The notes under the pieces: generated by a model | Database searches by the model: none | Told to the model about the DNA's origin: nothing | What the model saw: only the letters and a program-made list of their open reading frames with translations | Part shown: piece by piece, positions 6,752 through 14,891 of the stretch | Position numbering within the stretch: the first letter of the stretch is position 1 | Layout of the letters: each line of letters starts with the position of its first letter | Position numbers and translations under genes: made by a program | DNA from: JACKII01 sp963974445 | GTDB taxonomy: Bacteria > Pseudomonadota > Alphaproteobacteria > Bin95 | Direction of reading: 5' to 3' | NCBI GenBank assembly: GCA_963974445.1 | Contig: CAXBDI010000080.1 | Coordinates: 1-18,737 of the forward strand | Length of the DNA stretch: 18,737 nt

Positions 6752-9144
6752 AGTTCACCCTTGGCTGGCTGAAAGACCATCTCGACACCACAGCAACTCT
6801 GGACCAGATCACCGACCGCCTCACCATGCTGGGGCTGGAGGTCGATGGCGTCCACAATCCAGCGGAGGCACTGAAAGCCTTCCGCGTCGCCTATGTGATC
6901 GAGGCGAAACAACACCCGAACGCCGACCGCCTGCGCGTCTGCCGCGTCGATACTGGCGAGGGCGAGGTGCAGGTGGTGTGCGGCGCTCCCAATGCCCGCA
7001 CCGGCATGAAGGGTGTGTTCGCAGCCGAAGGCACCTTCATCCCCGGCACCGGCATCACCCTGAAACCCGCCGAAATCCGTGGTGAGGCGTCCTCTGGTAT
7101 GCTGGTCAGCGAGCGGGAGTTGGAGCTTTCCGACGACCACGAAGGCATCATCGACCTGACCGACCTCAACCCGGAAATAGGGACGCCATTTGCCGACGTT
7201 TTGGGTCTGAACGACCCCGTCATCGAGATCGGCCTGACGCCGAACCGCGGCGACTGCGCCGGCATCCGCGGCATCGCCCGCGATCTGGCGGCGGCCGGCC
7301 TCGGCATTTTGAAGCCGGAGCCCTATGCCGGCAAAGTGCCGGGCTCTTTCGAATCACCGATCAAGGTACATCTGGAGGCGGGTGACGCCTGCCCGATGTT
7401 TGTCGGGCGCTACATCCGCGGCGTCAAGAACGGCCCCAGCCCGGCCTGGCTGCAACGGCGGCTGAAGGCCATTGGCCTCCGCCCGATTTCCGCCCTGGTC
7501 GACATCACCAACTATTTCACTATGGACCGCGCCCGGCCGCTGCACGTGTTCGATGCGGATAAGGTGCATGGCGATATCCACGTGCGTTTTGGCCGAACCG
7601 GTGAGACGCTGGAGGCGCTGGACGGGCGCACCTACACCGCCGACGAGACCATGACCATGGTCGCCGATGAGCGCGTGGCGGAGGCGTTCGGCGGAATTAT
7701 CGGCGGCGAGCCCTCCGGCTGTTCCGAGGCGACCGTCAACATTTTCCTGGAAAGCGCCTGGTTCGACCCGATCCGTACCGCCGCAACGGGCCGCAAGCTG
7801 GGCGTGCACTCCGACGCCCGCTATCGCTTCGAACGCGGCGTCGATCCGCAATCGCTGGTCAGCGGCGCCGAGGCAGCGGCGGCTATGATCCTGGAACTTT
7901 GTGGCGGCGAGGCGAGCGAGCTGGTCATCGCGGGCAAGGAGCCGGCATGGCTGCGCAGCTTTGAGTTCCGCCCGGCCCGCGTGCAGGAACTGACCGGCGT
8001 CAATGTGGCTAAGGCCGAAGCCCGCCAGACCCTGGAGGCGCTCGGTTTCACATGGCACGAGGGCTGCCTTGGCGTCCAGGTAGCGGCGCCGTCTTGGCGC
8101 CCGGACGTGCACGGCGAGGCCGATCTGGTCGAGGAGGTCATCCGCGTGCACGGCTATGACGCCATCCCGATTACGCCGCTGCCTCGCCTGACCTCGCTGC
8201 CGCAACCGGCGATGACGGAGACTCAGGCCCGCCGCCCGCGCGCCCGTAGGGCACTGGCGAGCCGGGGTTTGCTGGAGGCGGTGACCTTCTCCTTCCTGCC
8301 AAAGGTTCAGGCGGTGAAATTCGGGGGAGGGGACGACGCCCTCAGCCTGATCAACCCGATCTCAGCCGAACTGGACCAGATGCGACCCTCGATCCTGCCG
8401 AACCTGCTGTATGCGGCGCAGCGCAACCGCGACCGCGGCCTGCGCTCCGCTGGTCTGTTCGAAGTCGGCCCGCAATACCGCGACCCCTCGCACACCGGCC
8501 AGGACCTGATGGCGACCGGTCTGCGCTGGGGCCAGGCCGGCCCGCGCCATTGGGCCGAGGTGCCGCGCGCTGTCGATGCCTTCGACGCCAAGGCCGATGC
8601 TCTGGCAGCCCTGGAAGCCGCCGGCGCACCGGTCGCCACCGCCCAAATCGCAGCGGAGGCGCCCGGCTGGTATCACCCGGGGCAATCCGGCTCGATCCGT
8701 CTCGGCAAGGTCATTCTGGCGACCTTCGGCGCGATCCACCCGGCAATCCTGCGCGACTACGATATTGAGGGTGCCGCGGTCGGCTTCGAATGCTTCCTCG
8801 ACCGCATCCCGCTGCCGCGCGCCAAAGGCGGCAAGGCCCGGCCCTTGCTGAAGGTCGAGGCACTGCTGCCGGTCGAGCGCGACTTCGCCTTCCTCGTCGA
8901 TGCGGGCGTGACAGCGGATGCTTTGGCACGCGCCGCCCGGCAGGCGGATAAGGCAATGATTACGGACGTTTCCGTGTTCGATCTGTACACTGGCAAGGGT
9001 GTGCCGGAGGGTCAGAAGTCTCTGGCCATCGCCGTCACCTACCAGCCGCGCGAGGCCACCCTCACCGACGAACAGATCGAGGCGCTGGGCGAAAAGGTCG
9101 TGGCGGCGGTGGCCAAGGCGACAGGCGGGACGCTGCGCGGGTAG
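6748..9144 (+). CDS. pheT: Phenylalanine-tRNA ligase beta subunit
   Basis: A 798-residue PheT, full length. It begins with the classic MKFTLGWLKDHL. Next comes an OB-fold tRNA-binding domain (about 40-150, with HPNADRLRVCRV and VCGAPNAR). The B3/B4 editing domain (about 200-390) has LTPNRGDC, RPISALVDITNY and RPLHVFDADK, and the B5 region follows around 400-475. The synthetase-like core contains INPISAELDQMRPSILPNLL. The C-terminal ferredoxin-fold anticodon-binding domain (about 699-798) has VERDFAFLVD and YQPREATLTDEQI. It forms the heterotetramer with PheS and hydrolyses mischarged Tyr-tRNA. The ATG at 6748 overlaps the pheS stop and has GGGAGGG upstream. A wide inverted repeat begins at the stop codon. 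Confidence 0.98.
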   Translation: MKFTLGWLKDHLDTTATLDQITDRLTMLGLEVDGVHNPAEALKAFRVAYVIEAKQHPNADRLRVCRVDTGEGEVQVVCGAPNARTGMKGVFAAEGTFIPGTGITLKPAEIRGEASSGMLVSERELELSDDHEGIIDLTDLNPEIGTPFADVLGLNDPVIEIGLTPNRGDCAGIRGIARDLAAAGLGILKPEPYAGKVPGSFESPIKVHLEAGDACPMFVGRYIRGVKNGPSPAWLQRRLKAIGLRPISALVDITNYFTMDRARPLHVFDADKVHGDIHVRFGRTGETLEALDGRTYTADETMTMVADERVAEAFGGIIGGEPSGCSEATVNIFLESAWFDPIRTAATGRKLGVHSDARYRFERGVDPQSLVSGAEAAAAMILELCGGEASELVIAGKEPAWLRSFEFRPARVQELTGVNVAKAEARQTLEALGFTWHEGCLGVQVAAPSWRPDVHGEADLVEEVIRVHGYDAIPITPLPRLTSLPQPAMTETQARRPRARRALASRGLLEAVTFSFLPKVQAVKFGGGDDALSLINPISAELDQMRPSILPNLLYAAQRNRDRGLRSAGLFEVGPQYRDPSHTGQDLMATGLRWGQAGPRHWAEVPRAVDAFDAKADALAALEAAGAPVATAQIAAEAPGWYHPGQSGSIRLGKVILATFGAIHPAILRDYDIEGAAVGFECFLDRIPLPRAKGGKARPLLKVEALLPVERDFAFLVDAGVTADALARAARQADKAMITDVSVFDLYTGKGVPEGQKSLAIAVTYQPREATLTDEQIEALGEKVVAAVAKATGGTLRG

Positions 9145-9241
9145 AGCACTCTTCTGGCTGTCTTTGCGAACCGAAGACGAAGCATTGACGGCGCTGGCGT
9201 ATCAGCGGCGATCCAGGCAGGTACTTCTTGATTCTGCTCTA
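9142..9241. other. Wide inverted repeat in the pheT/HAD convergent gap
   Basis: TAGAGCA at 9142-9148, which includes the pheT stop, is exactly complementary to TGCTCTA at 9235-9241. Inside lies a smaller CGCTG/CAGCG hairpin (9192-9196 with 9203-9207). No T-run follows. It could form part of a 3' end structure for pheST, but seven base pairs over 100 bases can arise by chance. The rest of this 160-bp gap shows nothing recognisable. Confidence 0.25.
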
Positions 9242-9304
9242 GCGGAGGGGAGGGGGCGGCGACGGCTTGCCGGAGGCACTGCGCAGTGAGCCCGAAAGGC
9301 ACCT

Positions 9305-9940
9305 CTACCGTACCGAATGCCCCAAAAGGCCTTCCAATTCGTCCAGGGCTTGGGCCGGCGAGGTCACCTTGATCGTCGCCATGCCCATCGCCCGCGCCGG
9401 TTTCAGGTTGACGCCCAGGTCGTCGAGGAAAATCGCCTGCGAAGGCTCGATCTCCAGCAGGGCGCAGGCGTGCTCGTAGAACTTGGGCTCCGGCTTGCGC
9501 ACGCCAACCTTGGCGCTTTCGACGACGACGCCGAAAATCCCCATGATCTCGTCGATCTGGGCCTGTTTCTGTGGCGTGCGCGTCCTGGCCTTAACGTTGT
9601 TGGTCAGGCAGGCGGTCTTGTAGCGCGCCGCCACATTGCGCAGGGCCACGACCATCTCCGGCCGCACCTCACCAGCCAGCAGGGAGACCACCTTGTGGCC
9701 GGAAAGCTCGCCGCCAGCGGCCCGCGCCTCCGCTTCGAACAGGGCGCTGAACTCGTCGACCGTCACGTCGGAGCGCTCCAGCTTCGCCCAGGCGTTGTCA
9801 TGCGGGTTGCGGGTGTTGAGCTGGCGGATGAAGTCCCGCGGCAACCCGATTTCCGCCTCATAGCGGGTGAAGGCGTCGAAGGGGCTGGAGATGATGACGC
9901 CGCCGAAATCCCAAAGTACGGCGGAGAATGGGCCAGACAT
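9305..9940 (-). CDS. HAD-superfamily hydrolase (HAD-IA, DFGGV type)
   Basis: A 211-residue haloacid dehalogenase-like protein. Motif I is LWDFGGV, with nucleophile D11; the usual +2 Asp is Gly (G13), as in the subgroup that includes the epoxide-hydrolase/ACAD10 N-terminal domain. Motif II is CLTNN (T113). The motif III lysine is in RKPEPKFYEHA (K149) and motif IV is FLDDLGVNLKPA (D173, D174). An alpha-helical cap lies between about 20 and 90. Replacement of the second Asp makes ordinary phosphatase activity less certain, and the substrate cannot be deduced. The start is the ATG at 9940, with GAGGG about 9 bases upstream. It lies downstream of the enoyl-CoA hydratase on the same strand, separated by 245 bp that hold a palindromic repeat, so co-transcription is doubtful. 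Confidence 0.92.
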   Translation of the reverse strand: MSGPFSAVLWDFGGVIISSPFDAFTRYEAEIGLPRDFIRQLNTRNPHDNAWAKLERSDVTVDEFSALFEAEARAAGGELSGHKVVSLLAGEVRPEMVVALRNVAARYKTACLTNNVKARTRTPQKQAQIDEIMGIFGVVVESAKVGVRKPEPKFYEHACALLEIEPSQAIFLDDLGVNLKPARAMGMATIKVTSPAQALDELEGLLGHSVR

Positions 9941-10052
9941 GCGTGATTGCCCTCATATTGACGAACTGAGTCCGGCACCAAACCACGCCGGCGCGCCGAG
10001 CGCCAGCCCTAGGGCCGATTCTTCTCGAATTGGATGAATGCTCCATTCCGCC

Positions 10053-10148
10053 GTCCCTGGCTTGACCAGGGACCCATGCCGGAGAGCCAAACATAATGGT
10101 CGTGTTTTGAGAGAAGCGCTCAGGCCTGGGCTCCCGCTTCCGCGGGAG
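10053..10148. repeat. Dispersed palindromic repeat, copy 1
   Basis: A structured element between two minus-strand genes. It contains a perfect hairpin GTCCCTGG-cttga-CCAGGGAC (10053-10073), a longer-range pairing CCCATGCC/GGCCTGGG (10073-10080 with 10123-10130, one mismatch) and a second hairpin CTCCCGC-ttcc-GCGGGAG (10131-10148). The same architecture recurs at 18598-18692. Shared blocks are CGTCCC, CTTGA, GGGACCCATGCC and GCGCTCAGGC, with identical 63-base spacing from GTCCC to GCGCT. The rest of this 245-bp gap shows no gene. Confidence 0.75.
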
Positions 10149-10185
10149 CGGTGGGAAGAGGGTGGCTCAATCGGGTGGAAACGCC

Positions 10186-10953
10186 CTACCGGTCCCGGAA
10201 CACGGGCTTGCGCTTTTCCAGAAAGGCGCTGGTGCCCTCCTTGGCATCCTCCAGCGAGAAGGAGAACGCGGCCAAATCCGCCTCCGCCTTCAGCCCATCG
10301 GCGATAGTGCGGTCGAGCGCGCCGCACACCGCCTCCCGCGCCAGACGCAATGTCGCCAGGCTCATCGACGTAAATTCCCGGGCGAAGGCCATGGTGCCCT
10401 CCATCAAATCACCCTCGATCACCCGGTTGACCAGGCCGATGCGCAGCGCCTCCTCTGCGTCGGCAAAGCGGCCGGACATGACGAACTCCAACGCCCGGCC
10501 TTCGCCTATCAGCCGTGGCAGCCGCTGCGTGCCGCCATAGCCCGGCACCGCGCCGAGCTTGACCTCCGGCAGGCCCATCCGCGCCGACGGCGAGGCTGTG
10601 CGGAACGTGCAGGCGAGCGACAACTCCATGCCGCCGCCGAGCGCGAAACCGTTGATTGCGGCAATCGAGATGATCGGCAGCATATCCAGCCTGGCCAACA
10701 CGCTCTGGCCGCGGCGCATCTGGTTGCGAAACTGGATCGGGCCGAGGCTCTGCAACTCGTTGATATCCGCCCCGGCGCAGAACGCCTTGTCGCCCGCGCC
10801 GGTGAAGATCAGAGCGCGCGCGTCACTGGCGGCGGCCTGGTCGATGGCGGCGTCGATCTCCTCCACCACAGAGAACGCCAGCGCGTTCAGCGCCTCCGGC
10901 CGGTTCAGCGTGATCACCGCGAACTCGTCGCGGCGGGAGAATTCGACCGGCAT
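10186..10953 (-). CDS. Enoyl-CoA hydratase/isomerase family protein
   Basis: A 255-residue crotonase-fold protein of typical length. It carries the oxyanion-hole segments AFCAGADI (58-64) and NGFALGGGMEL (101-111), then GLPEVKLGAVPGYGGTQRL (127-145). Both acid/base glutamates of true enoyl-CoA hydratases are present, E110 and E130. It should therefore hydrate trans-2-enoyl-CoA, probably short-chain, in beta-oxidation or a related catabolic route, in the cytoplasm. The start ATG overlaps the nitroreductase stop by one base (TGATG), so translation is coupled. The exact acyl substrate is not deducible; it could also serve a branched-chain or aromatic acid pathway. Confidence 0.95.
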   Translation of the reverse strand: MPVEFSRRDEFAVITLNRPEALNALAFSVVEEIDAAIDQAAASDARALIFTGAGDKAFCAGADINELQSLGPIQFRNQMRRGQSVLARLDMLPIISIAAINGFALGGGMELSLACTFRTASPSARMGLPEVKLGAVPGYGGTQRLPRLIGEGRALEFVMSGRFADAEEALRIGLVNRVIEGDLMEGTMAFAREFTSMSLATLRLAREAVCGALDRTIADGLKAEADLAAFSFSLEDAKEGTSAFLEKRKPVFRDR

Positions 10954-11639
10954 CAGGACGCCTCGTCGAAACCGACGAAGGTCGCCACCTCACCCACCGG
11001 GCGGCGGCGCGACTTGACCGTGTTGGCGACGAAGCTGTCGTCCGGGTAGCCCATGGCGACGCAAGTCATAATCACCTGGTCGTCGGGGATTTGTGCATGC
11101 TCGCGCACCACCGGCGACTGCATGATGCCTTGCCCGTTGATCACAGAGCCGAGGCCGCGGCTCCACGCCGCCAGCACCAGCCCGTAAGTCACTGCGCCCA
11201 AATCGAAGTGCGCGACGGTCGCGCCCGGCTCCAGGCTTTTGTCATAGGTCACGACGATGGAGACCGGCGCGTCGAACTGCCGGAAGCCGCGCAGCACCCA
11301 ATCCTGCCGCCGCTCCTTGTCGTTGCGCTCGATGCCCATCGCCTCGAAAAGCTGGATCGCGACCTCGACCTGGCGCTGCCGGTGAATGCCCTCATAGCCG
11401 CCATGCATCGGAATTTCCCGCGACGGCTGGACGCCGGCCAGCGTGCGCTCGGTATTGCCCTGGCGGATGCGGTCCAGCGGTTCGCCGGTGACGATGTGGA
11501 AATACCAGGGCTGCGTGTTCATCGACGACGGCGCGCCGGTCGCCAGATCGACGATTTCCTCCAGCACCTGCCGCGGCACCGGGTCCTTCTTAAAGCCGCG
11601 GATACTGCGCCGCGCGCGAACCATTTCATCGAATTGCAT
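10953..11639 (-). CDS. Nitroreductase family FMN-dependent oxidoreductase
   Basis: A 228-residue nitroreductase-fold protein. The FMN-binding N-terminus reads RARRSIRGFKKDPVP, then TGAPSSMNTQPWYFHIVTG. The middle has GAVTYGLVLAAWSRGLGS, and the C-terminus has VAMGYPDD followed by the RRRPVGEV tail. These enzymes are usually homodimers that use NAD(P)H to reduce nitro groups, quinones or flavin-linked substrates. I chose the ATG at 11639, preceded by AAGGTG 9 bases upstream. The open frame runs much further upstream, but that part overlaps the cutA/bdhA remnant in another frame and has no homology. It is the first gene of a two-gene operon with the enoyl-CoA hydratase. Its natural substrate is unknown. 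Confidence 0.94.
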   Translation of the reverse strand: MQFDEMVRARRSIRGFKKDPVPRQVLEEIVDLATGAPSSMNTQPWYFHIVTGEPLDRIRQGNTERTLAGVQPSREIPMHGGYEGIHRQRQVEVAIQLFEAMGIERNDKERRQDWVLRGFRQFDAPVSIVVTYDKSLEPGATVAHFDLGAVTYGLVLAAWSRGLGSVINGQGIMQSPVVREHAQIPDDQVIMTCVAMGYPDDSFVANTVKSRRRPVGEVATFVGFDEAS

Positions 11640-11761
11640 GAGCTTGAGCACCTTGTCTCGGATCGGAGAAAATTGACCGCATCCTAGGCCACCCGGGCAT
11701 TGCTGCAAGTCCGGTCGTGGCAGCGTGCGCCATGCAACATAACATGGGGCGGAGAGAACCG

Positions 11762-11977
11762 CTAAGCCGCCGTCCAACCGCCGTCTACCGGAATGGCCGC
11801 GCCGGTGATGTTCTCGACGGCGTCGGAGCAGAGGAACAGGGCAACGCCTGCCAACTGCTCGACTGTTACGAACTTTTTGGTCCATTGCGCCGCCAGCCGC
11901 TCCTCGACCAGAGTCTGGCCGATGGCGGCGGCTTCCTCCGGCGTGTCGGCTGTGATGTAGAGAAAGACAGGCTGCAT
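11762..11977 (-). pseudogene. Chimeric remnant: CutA N-terminus joined to 3-hydroxybutyrate dehydrogenase C-terminus
   Basis: A 71-codon open frame made of two unrelated parts. Residues 1-30, MQPVFLYITA through LVEERLAA, match the start of CutA (divalent-cation tolerance protein), which normally continues with a Cys-Val-Asn segment to about 105 residues. Residues 31-71, TKKFVTVEQLAGVALFLCSD through ITGAAIPVDGGWTAA, are the extreme C-terminus of a short-chain dehydrogenase of the 3-hydroxybutyrate dehydrogenase type, which normally ends in VDGGWTAQ. The Rossmann domain, catalytic Ser-Tyr-Lys and most of CutA are absent. It reads like a deletion that fused two minus-strand genes near codons for Leu-Ala-Ala, where both families can carry similar residues. 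It is unlikely to make a working protein. An assembly chimera is the main alternative. Confidence 0.75.
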
Positions 11978-12176
11978 GGGCTGCGGGTTCCGGGCACAGG
12001 GCAGGCCTGCAAGGCGCCATGGCTTCGTTGCCCCTGTCAAGACCTCGCTGCGGTGTTTACCTGCCGGCGAATCTGGCTTTTCCGACCATTTGGTCTCCGC
12101 TACGATGCTGAGGATTGACGCGGCACGCCGCATCATGCGAACGGAGACGGCCCAGACAAGATCTGAGGAAGACGGC

Positions 12177-12593
12177 ATGACATCGTTACAACGCGGGGTC
12201 CGAGCGGGATTGCTATTCCTATTGCTGCCGCTCGCGGCCTGCGACTCCGGCCTGCCGGAAGGCGTCTGGCTCAACATGTATGACAAGGACGATCGCATCG
12301 TAGTCACATCATCGACAGAGGCGAAGGTGACCGCCCTTTTCGGGCAGCCGCTCGATGCCTGGTTGCAAACAACCCCGTCACAGTCCAATTTTGGACAGCA
12401 GATCGCCGATGCGAAGCGCGCGCTCGCGGTCTTCGAACTGGTCAATGTCACCTATACCGTGAATAGCGAGACCGGCGAAGTGACTTTTTCGTCTGATACG
12501 CGCGGCTCCAGAACCGTTGTGTTCAACGGCGGGGACATGATGGACGATCCCAGATTCACGATGCGCGGCTACCTGTTGCAAAAAACGAAATAA
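12177..12593 (+). CDS. Small predicted lipoprotein of unknown function
   Basis: A 138-residue protein with a type II signal peptide: Arg at 6 and 9, a hydrophobic core AGLLFLLLPLAA, and the lipobox L19-A-A-C22. The mature protein would start at lipidated Cys22, followed by Asp23. In E. coli an Asp at +2 favours inner-membrane retention; whether that rule holds here is uncertain. The mature part (about 115 residues) is polar, with a possible beta-rich C-terminal half (VTYTVNSETGEVTFSSDTRGS). I recognise no named domain. The ATG at 12177 is supported by GAGGAA 6 bases upstream and by the signal peptide; the longer open frame upstream is not. It is a single gene, divergent from the cutA remnant and convergent with the CinA-type gene. 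Confidence 0.82.
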   Translation: MTSLQRGVRAGLLFLLLPLAACDSGLPEGVWLNMYDKDDRIVVTSSTEAKVTALFGQPLDAWLQTTPSQSNFGQQIADAKRALAVFELVNVTYTVNSETGEVTFSSDTRGSRTVVFNGGDMMDDPRFTMRGYLLQKTK

Positions 12594-12608
12594 GCTCTTT
12601 CCGAGCGG

Positions 12609-12653
12609 CCGTGCTGGCCGGCCGGCGCAGCGAGGAAATGACACCCAGCACGG
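12609..12653. terminator. Possible bidirectional terminator stem
   Basis: A perfect 9-bp inverted repeat, CCGTGCTGG (12609-12617) with CCAGCACGG (12645-12653), lies just after the lipoprotein stop and before the 3' end of the convergent CinA-type gene. The 27-base loop contains the GC-rich GGCCGGC. No T-run follows on either strand, so this is a position-based guess. The rest of the 187-bp gap shows no gene I recognise. Confidence 0.35.
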
Positions 12654-12780
12654 TGGTCTAGGCGACCAGCCGCTCTGCCAAAAGGCCGCATGGGCGGCGG
12701 CGGATTGGGCGAATGCGACAGTGCACGGCACATCGGGGCCCGGGTGCAGCAATCGGGCTGGGCTTTGCGCGCGTCCGCCG

Positions 12781-14025
12781 TCATTTCGCCGCCTTTTCGA
12801 AGTCCAGCGTCTCGGTCACCGGCGCGCCGGTCAGCAGGCGGCGCAGGCTGTCGAGCGTCATCTCTATGGCGCCGACCCGCACCCGCTCGGCATTGCCCAC
12901 CAGGTTGGAGCCACGGCGGATCACCTGACCCGCGGTGGCAATGGCAATCTCGATCTGCGGATCGCGGACGCCGGATGTATCAACAATGACCGCCAGCCCG
13001 TGCGTCGTGCCCGTCTGCACCCGCACCGTCGTCGCGGCGTTCTCCACCAGCGCCTCGCGGTTGTGGGATAGGTCGAGCAGCATCGCCAGGTCGTCCGGCC
13101 GGTTGGTGACGGCGCTGCGCCGGAACACCTGGCCGGCCGGATCGGCCGCCGCCAGACGCATGCCGACATGGCCGAAGGTGCCGACCTCCGCCACCGCCAC
13201 GTCGCCGCCGATGGCCTTGAGCTCATCCAGGATCACGCCCTCCAGCGACTCGTCGTCCTCTGCCATAATCACGGTGCCCAGGCGCTTGCGCACCTCGTTC
13301 GCTACCGGTGCGACAATGGCCATGGCCTGTTCCAAGGTCGGCGCCTGCACCGCCAGCTTGGTCTCCAACTGCGGATAGTGCGCCTGAAAGCCGAGCTTGA
13401 CGGCACCGGGAGGCGCAAGGTCCTCGACACCGGACAGCAGGTTATCGACCCGGCTCTCGCCCATGCCGAACGAGTGGAAGCGCTTCAGGTAATTCACCTG
13501 CCGCACGCCGAACAGCTTGCGCAGCCTTGGGATGAGCTGGTCTTCCAGCATCCGGTAGATCTCGCGCGGCACGCCCGGCGTAAAGAAGAACCGGGCCTTG
13601 CCGATGTCGATCTGAAAGCCGCAAGCGGTGCCGACCGGATTGTCGACCAAATCGGCGCCCGCTGGCAGCATCGCCTGCTTGCGGTTGTTCGGCGGCATCG
13701 CCCGGCCACGCTCGGCATAAAACGACTCGATCTTGGCGAGCCAGTCCGGCCACAGCACCAGTTCGACGCCGGCGACCTCCGCCGCGACTTCCTGGGAGAG
13801 GTCGTCCTTGGTCGGACCCAGGCCGCCATTAACGATCACCGCATCCGCCCGGCTAGCCGCCAGGTTGAACGCCTCAATCAGGGTCGCCCGGTCGTCGCCG
13901 ACCGTCGTCTCCCACGTAACCGGCAGACCCTCCTCCTGCAAGCGGCGGGCGATGTGGCTGAAATTGGTGTTGACGGTCTTGCCGCTCAGCACCTCGTCAC
14001 CGGTGCAAATGATTTCAATGCGCAT
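12781..14025 (-). CDS. CinA-type protein with degenerate C-terminal amidase-like domain
   Basis: A 414-residue protein with the CinA two-domain layout. The N-terminal molybdopterin-binding-like/COG1058 domain (about 1-170) is well conserved: CTGDEVLSGKTVNTN, GGLGPTKDDLSQE (67-79), NPVGTACGF and FFFTPGVPREI. In characterised CinA proteins this domain hydrolyses ADP-ribose or NAD-related pyrophosphates. The C-terminal domain (about 258-400) sits where the NMN deamidase (PncC) domain belongs, but its hallmark AESCTGG is AEVGTFG (279-285), and the GIAGP-type loop reads as DTSGVRD (349-355). Deamidase activity is therefore doubtful. I chose the ATG at 14025, since MRIEIICTGDE is the family start and the upstream 32 codons are not homologous. 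The gene is divergent from the LysE-type exporter. I give no symbol because of the altered C-domain. Confidence 0.88.
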   Translation of the reverse strand: MRIEIICTGDEVLSGKTVNTNFSHIARRLQEEGLPVTWETTVGDDRATLIEAFNLAASRADAVIVNGGLGPTKDDLSQEVAAEVAGVELVLWPDWLAKIESFYAERGRAMPPNNRKQAMLPAGADLVDNPVGTACGFQIDIGKARFFFTPGVPREIYRMLEDQLIPRLRKLFGVRQVNYLKRFHSFGMGESRVDNLLSGVEDLAPPGAVKLGFQAHYPQLETKLAVQAPTLEQAMAIVAPVANEVRKRLGTVIMAEDDESLEGVILDELKAIGGDVAVAEVGTFGHVGMRLAAADPAGQVFRRSAVTNRPDDLAMLLDLSHNREALVENAATTVRVQTGTTHGLAVIVDTSGVRDPQIEIAIATAGQVIRRGSNLVGNAERVRVGAIEMTLDSLRRLLTGAPVTETLDFEKAAK

Positions 14026-14189
14026 GAATGGGAGGGTCCTGGGTGGAAGAAAAAGCAAGCGTGCGAGTGTTATGCCCGAAATCCGACCGTGCCAAAAGAG
14101 GATGCTGCGGACGGCCGCCACCGCGCTTGGCGCGCCGCCGCTAATCGCCTATCAGCAGCGACTGGCCCATCTCCGTTACGCAAAGCGCC

Positions 14190-14828
14190 ATGACCGACCC
14201 CGCGACCATCCTCGCCTATCTGCTGACCGCCGCCGCCATCGTCGTTTCGCCGGGGCCGGATACGACGCTGATCGTTCGCCACACCCTGACCAGTGGCTTA
14301 CCGGCGGGCATGGGTGCAGTGGTGGGGACCAATATCGGTCTGCTCGGCCATACGGTCGCGACCGTGCTCGGCCTCTCGCTGATCATTGCCGCCTCGAAGA
14401 CCGCACTTGCCGTCATCGCCATAGTCGGCGCCGCCTATCTGGCCTATCTGGGCTGGCAGGCGTTTTGCGCCGGGGTGGTCTCCTTCAGCGACGCAACCGC
14501 ATCGGTTGGCGCGCCCTATGTCTCGGCCAAGCGGGCGCTGCGGGATGGACTGATCTCCAATCTGTTCAACCCCAAGATTATCCTGCTGTTCCTCTCGCTG
14601 ATGCCGCAATTCGTGCGGCCGGAGGCGGGGAGCGTGCCCCGGCAACTCGCCATCATGGGTGCGCTGCTGATCGCCATGAGCATCGCCTGGCAGGTGCCGC
14701 TGGCGCTGGCGGCGGAGAGTGTGCGCGGTTGGCTGGCGCGGCCTGCTGTGCAGCGGGGCATCAACTGGGCGACCGGCGCGATCCTCTTGGGCTTCGCCGC
14801 GCTCATGCTCTACGATCACGTGCTCTGA
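14190..14828 (+). CDS. LysE/RhtB family amino-acid exporter
   Basis: A 212-residue inner-membrane protein with about six hydrophobic segments. The N-terminal signature is VVSPGPDTTLIV and TSGLPAGMGAVVGTNIG, then AYLAYLGWQAF and the central GLISNLFNPKIILLFLSLMPQF, all typical of LysE/RhtB translocators. These export basic or neutral amino acids or related metabolites using the proton gradient. The substrate cannot be read from sequence. The ATG at 14190 opens directly into the family N-terminus; the Shine-Dalgarno is weak. The 164-bp gap to the divergent cinA-type gene holds both promoters, and no regulator gene is adjacent. The downstream cyclase is 105 bp away and has its own strong ribosome-binding site. 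Confidence 0.93.
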   Translation: MTDPATILAYLLTAAAIVVSPGPDTTLIVRHTLTSGLPAGMGAVVGTNIGLLGHTVATVLGLSLIIAASKTALAVIAIVGAAYLAYLGWQAFCAGVVSFSDATASVGAPYVSAKRALRDGLISNLFNPKIILLFLSLMPQFVRPEAGSVPRQLAIMGALLIAMSIAWQVPLALAAESVRGWLARPAVQRGINWATGAILLGFAALMLYDHVL

Positions 14829-14868
14829 GTGCCGCCCAGCCGTGAAAGAGGGCTTGCGGCTGCGGCCA

Positions 14869-14891
14869 GGTTGCGACACTCTGCTGCAACC
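14869..14891. promoter_or_regulatory. Inverted repeat upstream of the cyclase gene
   Basis: GGTTGC (14869-14874) is exactly complementary to GCAACC (14886-14891), with 11 bases between them. It lies 43 bases before the cyclase start and 41 bases after the LysE-type stop. It could be an operator half-site pair or a weak hairpin. No regulator gene is adjacent to support either. Six-base arms can occur by chance. Confidence 0.3.

Noticed and set aside
11978..12451. Upstream extension of the cutA/bdhA remnant, opposite the lipoprotein
   Set aside because: The extension is antisense to a gene with a clear lipobox and ribosome-binding site, and CutA similarity begins only at the Met at 11977.
12594..12780. 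Possible gene remnant in the lipoprotein/CinA gap
   Set aside because: Short minus-strand frames here give proline- and arginine-rich translations without any family signature.
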